Positions 35,001-45,918 of a stretch of 64,000 bases of DNA are shown piece after piece. This stretch comes from Schistocephalus solidus (taxonomy: Eukaryota; Platyhelminthes; Cestoda; Diphyllobothriidea; Diphyllobothriidae): assembly GCA_017591395.1 (NCBI GenBank), contig WEDG01001309.1, positions 33,768 to 97,767 on the forward strand. The letters run 5' to 3'. The position numbers were made by a program, and so were the translations under genes. The stretch's first letter is position 1, and the number at the start of each line of letters is the position of its first letter. The notes beneath the pieces were generated by a model. That model ran no database searches. It saw only the letters and a list, made by a program, of their open reading frames with translations, and was not told the DNA's origin.

Positions 35001-38000
35001 GTAAGTATTTACAAGCATTACAATTGTATGAAGGACGCGTACAGCCCGTGCAGCCTGACCAGTGGTCCGACTTTAAGATCGCCGTTTGAATGGTGTGCCT
35101 TCGTGTCTAACTTTCCAGTTGTGGATAAGCAAATGGGTAATAGCGCAACCTTGTCGACAGATGCATGCGTTACCACGGCGTGAAACCGAATCCCACTGGC
35201 CCCAAATTTTGGCGAGCGCTCCTCTATGTGAAGAATATATCAGAAGCCGTTGGCCGGCTTCTCAAACACCACTCGGAGTTGCACACCAACCAGAAGCATC
35301 TACCAAACACCAAGCAATGAGACCGAACAACGCACCACCACGACAGTAAACGTCTGGGGTTTTTTACAGGATCTGGAGAAATTGTAGACAAAACAAATGT
35401 GTCAGAAAAACTGGCAATTGCTCTGAGCGCGTATGACTAAACCGGTAGCGGCCGTGAGAAGAAATGACACAGATTGTCAGGGCACGGTCCATTTGACCGG
35501 AGCCTAACGCAACGTGGCCGAAATTCTCACGAGAAGTGATGACTGCGTGAGCCTGTAGTTATGGTTTTCTGGCTGGCAGTCCATCCTCAAGAGACGTGAC
35601 CATTACCTCCAAATCAGTGCGGAGGATCACCTGATTTTAGTGAGAGTATCGGTGACCCAGGCTGCCAAGTCATTATCACGCCAATAACCGACAGGGGGGT
35701 GATATAATTGCGGCAATTAAATAGTTGGATGCAAACGACTACGCATGTATCACACCAAGTAAGACGAACAACGAAGAAGTAAGCAATCCACGAAAACTGT
35801 ATGTGGGCAGAAAACACCTAGGAAGGAAGCAATGTCAAAATGGATCGGCGTGGTTAAACTTTAACCCTCAGAGGTGGCCTTAAAACTTACGTAGATACGT
35901 GGTCCAAAGATGACGACTTCAAACTGAATTCTCAGAAGGTAACCCGTACCTCGAGGCACAGACAAACACGCATTCTAGTTCTCCGGCATGCACATTCTTA
36001 AGAGTTACGACTTTGGAAGAGCATGCATAAACTGTTCCAATGGTACATCGAAGTAATAAGGCATTTTCGAAGCCAACAGAGTTCAACGTCATCTGGGTGT
36101 AAAGAGGCTTTGTTGGACTGGTCCCCAGACCACATTTCATACGGGTAGTTTCAGGCCCCATCGGCTTCTTAGTGTTGTATCACTTTACATTATCGCAGAT
36201 CAAATAACGGCTTCCGATATCTTCTCGAGAGCTACCACTCGATTCACTATGCATCATATATGGGTTGTATAGTAGTGCACTAGATTCAGTACAAAAACTT
36301 ACTTTCTACTATTTAATCGTTGAGATGGCATTTTTTTCTCTGTAAATTGTAATTACAAGCGAAAATGCGAGTTCAAGAAAGTCTTTATGGCTCCCATGAT
36401 AAGACAAAGGGAGGAGAGATCACTCGGAATACAGTTGGAATTGCGCTAAATTCCAGGGGAAGTAGACTCAGAGTTAGGACACGGGAATATTAACCTTTTC
36501 TTAGAATTTGGCGTAAGGCCACCTGCATTTAATAACGGGGGTTTTAGGGGGGGGGGAGGGGACACAGTGACAGGTCCGACCGACACATGACCGCTGGATT
36601 CACTTGACGTTTCCGATTCACGCTCCAAGGATAGGGGGTTATCAACAGTTCGAAACGTCGAGTTTTGACTATACCCACCGCGTACTTTACGGCAGGTTGG
36701 AAGCAAGCGCGGTAACCTGCGCGTGGATTAGATTCATATGATAGTTGACTTGCGTTGCATCTACCACACTCCCTCCCCCTACTCAACCTGGGCCCGGTGT
36801 CATGGCAGAGTCGAGAAGACGGAAGGTAGGAGACAATGGTGGCAGCTGGCACGGCGAAAATCGGCACCTCGGCGTACCACCACGGTCTCTGGTCCACAGC
36901 AGACCAGGATTTAAACACAAACCCAACAGGATAGTGAGAACGGCACTGATTCCAGTGTACCACCTGATCCCAGCACCTGCACGCCTTGTGCAGGTATTAC
37001 CTCTATGTTGCTGGTGGGTTTGGCGCGCCGGAACCAGAAACGTCAGGAAAATAAATTTTTTGGCCCATTGCTTGCATCTCCTTCCGCCTGGTCAGCCTTC
37101 ATGGCTCCCCTTCGCTTAATCTTCCTCCAAAAGTAACGTAAAAAAATCTAGGTGGTATGAGTTTGTGTTTTGTTTTCATATTTCTTCTTTTGCTGAGAAC
37201 GAGGATGAGGAAAGAAGGGGGTTCATTTCGTGGTTGAGTCATGCCCGCCGTGTAGACGCAGTCGAGCAGCCGGATGACGGGCTGTAGTCAACCGAGGTAA
37301 TGGAATGCGCAAGGCACCAGGAGGCCAATGCTTGCTGAAGGTCTAGAGACAAAAGGGAGTGTTGGGGAAGACAAAGATCGCAGATGACGGTTCGAGCGTC
37401 GCTAACGACGATGCCCACAAGGTGTGCTCCATGACATGGTGGGTGCACGGCCATAATTTGAATGTGCATTAGTTTATAGCAGAGGTCGGCAAACTCCGGC
37501 CTTTAGACCAGATACGGCCTAATTGAATTGTCGCGATTTTGTTTACCTTCATTACTGCTGGTTGCAGTTTAAGCTGGGGCTTGTGTTTATTTTTAGAACA
37601 GATGTCAGGCACTTGTATGAAACAGAAGCGCCTTACTGGAGATGGATGATACATGTTGTGTTGTAAACAAGTTCACTCCCTGGTCTCGGTTTCATTCATC
37701 TCTTACCGGGGTCAAGGCGTGTTGCGCGCACGTGTGACGTGCGAAGCAATTTTATTTCATGGTCTTATTACAGACATCGAGTTCCCACACAGTAACCCCA
37801 ATAACTATGCCTAAAGAGCAGAAGCAACGCGCAGCCACAAGTCTCCGGAACGGTAATCTCAAACGGCGTGTCTTCAACCCTTGAATGGACTGACGATTTA
37901 TTCTTCGTTCAACGCGGCAACAAAGTCTGTGTTTATTGTGCAACAACACCAACAGCACTTTCAAGCGGTCGAATCTCAAGGGGCATTTCGATGCCAAGCA

Positions 38001-41000
38001 CGCGCACAAGTACACAGACTACACCGCGGATGAGCGGAAAACTGAGGCTGTTCGCTCGCAGTAACGGTTGGATCAACAGTCGTCCCTCTTCAAGAAGCAG
38101 TTTCAATGTTGTTAGCTCGTGCCAAGCGTGTGATCGCAATGTTTGGCAGCACTTATTCGTGCGAGCAGCTGTTTTCCAAAAGGAAGTTTTGTAAGAACAA
38201 GCTGCGCTCTCAGCTCACTGACAATCGCCTTAATGACATTCTGTTGCTGAACTCCTCATCATTAGTACCTGATATTGTATCTGTCTCTAAGAGCATGCAA
38301 TATCATGTTTCCCATTGATCGTACTGTATTTTTGAATAATAAACGTTTCCTTGGACACCTTGTTTCTTCTGACCTAGTGTGCCTTCTTGGCCTCCTGAAA
38401 TGGCCTAGTAGTCCGGAAAGTTTGCCGACCCCTGGTTTATAGGGACAACAGACTTGCATAGTATCTATCACACCTTCTCCTTCCTTACCCACCCGGGCCC
38501 GGTGGCAAAACAGAGGAAAGGACGACCGGAGGTAGGATCGGGCGCAGTTGCTGACAAGGCAGTAAGCCAGAGGAATGGGGACCCCCAAATTGGACTGGGG
38601 ACCGTGCGCTAATTACTCCACCGCGACAAACCCGACTACGCCTCGACATTCAAGTAATTTCGTTTTACTTCTGACGTCCCGTACGTCGAAGGGACACCGA
38701 TAAAAGCAACCCACTGCACTACACCCCAAGCCCGCTTATTGATATCTGATCCATAGGGGCTCAATAGGCCGGCTGCCGCTCAGACAGCCACCCGTGGGAT
38801 CGCGAATGACTGAGCATCGGGATGAACGTTAACTACCAACTTCGGCAATGTATATTAGGTCACGTATCTCATGAAACGCTAACCGAAATTCTAAATGTGT
38901 GGCCTATTAGAAAGTGCTATTTAAGTGTGGCTGCAATATTGATTATCGTGCGGCATAATCTCGAGACATTTCAGTCACGCTAGGATACCGACTTTTGAAT
39001 GAGCTTTTTCGGGCCGTCTGCGAAAATGTCATGTAGTAAATAATATTTACTTAACTAATAGGATTTTTCCCCTTGTAAATTCAAATATATTTTATAGACA
39101 ACGAGCATAAAAATGACCTTTCATTCACTCACTTGGTAGTAAATTAGGCAATCTTCAAAGTTTATACTGCAAAAAGTGTACCCCTCGGTTTTAAGTGTTT
39201 AATTGTAGATTTTTGGAAATTAAAACGGTTCATTCTAATGGCATTGTCGGCCGTCAATACTGCCTATTAAGTATGCAACACGATCCACATTAAGTGGCAA
39301 ATCATATGAACCTTATAAGGTATCTTCTGAATAATAGCATCACGGAGTAGAGGATTTTCATTACATTTCTAATATTGATAGTCGCACAGCCTAATCTCAA
39401 GATATTTCAGTCATGTCAGAATGCCGGCTGTTGTGCATGCACCGTTGTGAACGCCTGCAAAAAGCATATTTTGTAAAAGTGGCTACTTAAGTATTGACAT
39501 TTAATGAGCTTATGAATTCAAATAAGTTTTATTAAAAAATAAAATGCACGGGAATAGTCTTTATTGCACTTATTTAATAACAAAGTATGCCTTCCTCAAC
39601 GTTAATACGCGAAGAAAGGATATCTTTTGGTTTTAAGAAACTGTCTAAATTGCCGAATAATTTTGAACCCTACCGGTCGTTACACTTGCATTCATAGTTT
39701 CTAAACTACATACTGTATACATTAGGCCTAACGATAATCCCACATTTCTCTGCGCTGTGACGAAGAGGCTACATATTACTCGTAAAATTATGCAATAGAT
39801 GTGAATAATGCTGTATACGTTATAGGTAACAGTAATAAATTGACGAATATAATGTACTATGAATGAACATTTCACGGTCTTAAAAATTCCCATAGGTAGA
39901 AACTCTTTTAAAACTGAAATATGGCTTTTTCAGGCATCAAATTTGAAGAAGCCGTAATTGGCTACCAGATGAGTACAAGAAAATAGTATAGGTATTGGAA
40001 ATCAAAGAGAAAAGTTCATACTAACTAAATAGTCCTTTTTCACAGAGCGTATTTTATGCAAGCGGTCGAAAAGGAGCTCGTTCAAAAGCCGGAATCTTGA
40101 CGTGACTGGGATTAGGTTGCAAGATAATTAACATTTTCGAATCGAAAACAAATTTCCGGAATTTCGATTAGCATTTCATGAGATAGGCAAGCTGTCGTAG
40201 TATGTGCTGAAAATAAGGAGTTAATGTGCAATACAGAGGGGTTTACTGATACATGTATAAGCAGATTCGTTGTGCAAAGTTTTCGAAACACGGGGACTTC
40301 CTAGGGAGCCAAAAGCAGCGGGAATGGAGCCCAGATTCGGAAAAAGCTCACTCGGAAGTCGAAAACAAAAAAATAATAATGAGGAGGAGGAGGAATTTAC
40401 CGAAAGACCGCGGTCGTTACACCTCCGGAGAGATAAAGCGCGCGACAGCCTCTGTTTGTGCTCGCAATGAGGCAGCCCTCAGTGGTGGCCAGCGGCACAT
40501 AGTGTTCTCGACCGTCCAAAAGAAGAGGACCAACCTTGCCCAGAGGGATTGGAACGAACCCTATGACCTTGGAGGAGTTGAAGGAGGCAAAGTGAGCTTT
40601 TGTGAACAGGGTCCACCGTGCTGGATGCAAGGATGGAAACATGCGAGGCACCTTAGTGTCAGGCAATCACTCGTAGCTTAACTGACGAGTGTAGCGATTT
40701 GCACCTTATGTCTACACCACAAAATACTCATCGGAATCTTTAAAATATGAGCTGCCTGGAAGCCCCTAGGAGTACTTCACTTTTGCTATAACGCAGCAAT
40801 AACAAGAACTATATAAACGTACCCAACTGTTGTTCCAAACCCAACTCGACAGAGAAGAAAAGCATGAACGGCCACGAGAAAAAAAGTATTAAAACCTGCA
40901 ATTCATTCTCGCGAAAAAAGCTGCGTGTATTTGTAACTTGCCATTCAGGTTGGCTAACATTCTGCCAACTGAGCTTGAAAAAGAAAGGACTAGAAGGGTC

Positions 41001-44000
41001 GAGCCATCTCTCAGAAACATGGAAACATCCCGTTTTAAGGAAGCTCTATAGTTGCAGCCAATGGCGAGACGCTGTCGACAGCATGCAGACAGCACGCAAA
41101 CGCAGGCGCACACATGAGTTCAAATGAGATTGACTGAGTATTTGAGGACTGTAGACATTCCCAACAGCTTTAACGTAAGATCTCCATGTATATTGAGAAG
41201 CTTAATGTTGTCGAAGAGAGAGCAAAGAACAATTATGCTTTTTTCGGACCCCGACTTTGGGTATAAACTGACATCTCCGGTTACGCATGCTGTTAGTTTA
41301 GGGCTGAAAGGCAAGTGATGAAGCTGTTGAAGGCGCCTTATTTAATGACATGTTAACCAATCTCAGCAAAAATGTGTTTTTCCACTAAAAACGATTACTC
41401 AAGCTCTGTTATTATATTAATTATTTTGAAGCATAGTCCCACGATATTTTGGTCACGCCCAGTGTACCGGGTCTTAAATGAGCTTATTTTTAACTGCCTG
41501 AAAAAAGGCACTTGGTAAACGGACTACTCAAGTAATAGGCCCTTTTGCGTTTATTTTCAATACGTCAATGCACCTTAAATAGGTCGCGTGGTGCATGTGC
41601 TGGACCAACACGGGGACCAAATCAGGGTGCGGCAGGCGTTATTGGGGATGAGGTCCCATAAAAAAATGCCGAACATGGGAGTACGCGTTTCCAACTAGGG
41701 CACGCGTAGGTGCAGGCTCATGCCGCACCACCCACTGTTGCAATTTATGGCTCTCCGTGGGATATTATTCATATGCGCCCGACACCGCCTACGGTCTTCT
41801 TGACTATGATGTGACACTGGGCATAGGCGGGTAAGGGAAGAGAGAGCGAGAGAGCCGTAGATGCTGTGCAAGTCTATCATTACTTAAAACTATTTTTTGC
41901 CAAATTCACCGTCCCTGCACCACCATGCAGTGGAGCATACGGTGGACATCGTCAGGTTACGACGGTCGAACTTACGGATGCGCAGTAGGCCTACTATAAA
42001 CTGACTCACGCACAAGTCACTATCCGTGCACTCAGCCAGTTGTGGACGGCGGTTGACTACACGGAAATGACGGTTGAACTGTCATATATCTGTTTGTAAA
42101 TGTTTCGTATACAAAGTATACAACATAGTGCACATTGAGTGCAGAATTTCATCAAACCTACATGATGTCTAAAAGAATTTATGATCTTCCTTGCATTGCA
42201 GCGTTTCAGTTTCTAGGTTGGAAACCCAAGGCGCAATTGTAACGGGAGGTAGGATAAAAATTATCTGAGAATGTCAAACTATTTTTAAAGCCGAAAGATA
42301 CCCCTTTCTTTGAGTAGCAAATGTGCAGAAGATCCGATTGTCTACCAAAGGAGTACAAGGAAGAATACTTGCCTGCATGTTTTCCATAAAATATATTTGA
42401 ATTTACGAGGGTCTCGAAAATCCATGGGAAAAAAGCATGCCACTCAAGTAACACTTTGTGCCAGCGGTCGGAAAGAAGAGCATTCGTAAGCTGACATCTT
42501 GTGATGACATGAACAATTTTGCATTATGCTGCACAAAAATCGAAAGTACGATCCTATGGAAGAAATTCTGTTTAATCGAAAACACGTTTCAAAACTTTGG
42601 TAAGGTATTTAAAGAACCACCTACTGTAATTTATATTAGGGAAGTCTACTTCAAAGCACACGATAATTCGACCGTCATGTTTCGACGATGTCCACCGTAT
42701 GCAATGCAGGGACGGTGACTCGCGCTGGATTATAGTGAGAGTATACTTGCAATGTATCAACCTCACTCTCTGTTCCACACCACTACCTGGACTCGGTGTC
42801 AAGACAGAGTCAAGAAGACGGGAGATGGGAGCGGGCTCAGGCCCACGCACTGTGTTCAAACACAAAAAAGAACACGACAACACAAAAGCAGAGCGGCTTG
42901 GATCCCACGGAGTGAGAGTGCCATAAAGAATACATAAAAAGGAGTCATTGCAGCCTGACTCAGTCCGCCATTCAGTCATTACACACAAAACACACATTGC
43001 GCTGACCATGCGGTCCGAGGTATCCCTTCAGTTGGCAACCTTCCAAGCCACGGCTTTTAGCGCACCGTGATAGTATATATGAGGACTGATAGCCAGAGGT
43101 CACGTTAAGAAGGAGCCATCGCACCCTGACTCTCAGACCACTAGTCAGCCACTCCACACAACACACATTGGACTGACGGCGAGGTCTGAGTGTAATTGTA
43201 AGTTGGCAACCCTCCAACCCACGGCGCTTATCGCCCCGTGATATTCTCAAGCTCAAATCAGACATAAAATAGAGGAGTTACATGTAGCAAGAGCCGAGGA
43301 TCATACTTGCCTATCAGCTCTGCAGACTGAGAGCATGTTTTTGTGTTGTGCGTGATCACGTGAGGTACAGAGGTTGATGAGGAGAGATGTAGTATTGTGA
43401 TATAGATGGCGGTGTTCTACCGCCGCTTTTCATGGAGACGCATGTAACCTAATAGGTCCCTGCGGTGTGTGAATATGCGTGGGCAGTGCGGACAGTTGAG
43501 TCGGGTGCGGCGGGTGTATGTTGGTGCTCCTGGCACTGGTTTGCCGGTCTCTGCGTGATGGATTCGCAAGTGACCGACCAGGTCGATACGTGATGTGCAT
43601 GTGCGGTGACAATGAGAACAAGATAGATCGGGAGGTGCTGACTCTGGAGAGGATCAGCAGCTGGTACTGGTATTCGCGCTCATGGGGGACTATAGGTGTT
43701 GATGGATGCGTAAGATGTGGTTGATTCGATGGCATCGCGGGGGATTCCGCTTTCGCTGATGCGCATGTGACCGAGCAGGCCCATGAAATGAGTGAATGCA
43801 CGTATGCAGTGGTGGCATTGGAGGCGGCGGTCTCTGCTGTGTTTTGGTGCTCCAGGCACTAGTTCGCCAGTCTCTGTGCGATGGATTAGCAAGTGACCGA
43901 CCAGGCCGATGCGTGAGGTGAATGTCCGATCGCAATGAGGACAGGTTAGTACCGAGTCCCCATCGCTGGTACTGGGGGCGGTGGTGGATTTAGTAGGTGG

Positions 44001-45872
44001 CAGGCTGTCGGACGTGGCCACAGAGGTAGCGGGAGAGGGGCAAGTGTTGATCGTCGCAAGCGGTGGGTGATTTTGGATGGCGGTGCATTTAGGAAATGTT
44101 TATCAGTGGTTGCGGTGGTGGTCATCGTCGTTGGGTCTCCGACAGGTGTGGGCGAGGTTGATGTTGTGGGATTGTGGTTGAATTGAATTCGAAGATGTCC
44201 GACCAGGCCGAAAAACACGCGGAATGTGCGTTGAGAGCGTGGGAATGTTGGCAGGGCTTGGGCATTGGCGGTGTTATTCGCGGTCCTTGCGAATTGCGAG
44301 CCGCCCTTTTGGCCTTGGCAGCGGCGATCCAGTTGGCCTCTTGGATTGCTGAACCAGTCTTCACGGACCTTCTCCATGCCGGTCTATCCTGGGCGAGGTC
44401 CTCCCAGGTCGCCGGGTTGATTTGCAGTTGCTTCAGAGATTTCTTCAAAGTGTCCCTGTAGCGTTGTTTTTGACCCCCCTGTCGGCGGGCACCCCCAGCG
44501 ACATCTCCGTAGAAAAGTTATTTGGGAAGTCACTCGTCGTCCATTCTCATCAGGTGGACGCTCCATCGCAGTTACACTTGCCTCAGAATGGCGTGGATGT
44601 TGGCGATTCCGGTCCGCTCCCGGACTTCCATGTCAGGGATCCTGTCTTCAGTATTCTGCGGAGATGGAAGTGATTCAGCTTCCTGGCTTGGTTCGAGTAG
44701 ACGGTCTAGGTCTCCACTCCGTAAAGTAGTGTCGTCAAGACGACGGCCTTGTATATCTTCAGTTTGGTGTTCAGGTGAATACCGTGGCGATTCAACACGG
44801 AGGCCTGCAGCCGGCCGAAGGCCTGACCAGCTTTAGAGATCCGTTGAGCAACCTCGTCATCGATTCTCGTGTTGCATGACAATGTGCTTCCCAAATTAAG
44901 CAAAGATTTTCACATTTTTGAGTTGACTGCCGTTGAAATTGATTCGGGGAGCATGGTATTTCGCGCTGGATGGCAGGTGGTGAATGACCACCGTTTTGGC
45001 TGTACTGATTGTTAATCTAAAATTGGCGCAGCCTGCGGCGAAGCGGTCAATGCTCCTTTGCATGTCCTCATCCGTCACGGTGTTAGGGGCGGTCGTCCGC
45101 GAAGAGCAAGTCATGGACTGAAATCGTAGACAAACGCGTTGGGACCACCATACACCGACTGCTGGGATGGTTCCCGACAGTTCTGTAAGCGATGCGGATC
45201 CCAGGGCGCTCATCACAGTAGGCATCCAGCAGTGTAGCAGAAAACATGAGGCTAAAGAGGGTAGGTGCAAGGACGCAGCCCTGTTTCACTCCGTTGGTCA
45301 CTGCGAATGCTTCGGATACCACCCCGTTTTTAGTGACACGCGCCGTCATCCCGTCATGAAGCTGACGTACCATTAGACTGAACCGCTCAGGACAGCCGAA
45401 TTTATGCATGAATTTCCACAGTCCGTAGCGATTCACCGCGTCAAAGGCTTTCGTCAGATCCACGAAAGCATTGTAGTGGGGGGTTCGCAGGTAGCCATGC
45501 ACACACTGGACACAGGACACCTATTTGGATGGGAGGATACCCGCATCGTTGGCGCCTGCCCAACAAGAAGAGGCCGCGAATTCCTGGAGGCAATGCACTC
45601 AGACGAGGCATGCATTAACAGGCATATCGATTTAGATACCAATTACAAATTTCCCAATGTCAAGTTGATGCAAAAACAGCCACTATCGATCAGATAACTT
45701 CAAACTCTGGATGTCTATTGGCTCAAACTCTAGCCAACCATAGAATCTTGTGTTAGGCACTATTCGAGGTTAACTGTTTTCTGTACATCTCCCATTTGTC
45801 TGACGACGAACTGGGGCACCAGATTCGAAAATTTACACAATAAAGTTATTTTGTTCCCAAAGAACTTAACTT

Positions 45873-45918
<46 letters not shown>

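Larger units (their letters stand above)
37430..38560 (+). repeat. LINE 3'-UTR-type repeat split by a hAT insertion
   Basis: Left part 37455-37479 (TTTGAATGTGCATTAGTTTATAG) and right part 38443-38560 (ACTTGCATAGTATCTATCAC, CTTCTCCTTCCTTACCCACC, CGGGCCCGGTGGCAAAACAG, CCGGAGGTAGGATCGGGCGC) together rebuild the repeat order seen at 61.08-61.22 kb once the 955-bp hAT element and one target-site copy are removed. Confidence 0.7.

Noticed and set aside
36446..37119. Open frames of 86-139 codons on both strands
   Set aside because: They overlie the LINE 3'-UTR-type repeat and have no motif.
42572..43265. Open frames of 61-145 codons
   Set aside because: All lie in the LINE 3' UTR repeats; the apparent protein similarity to frames at 61.2 kb follows from DNA repetition.
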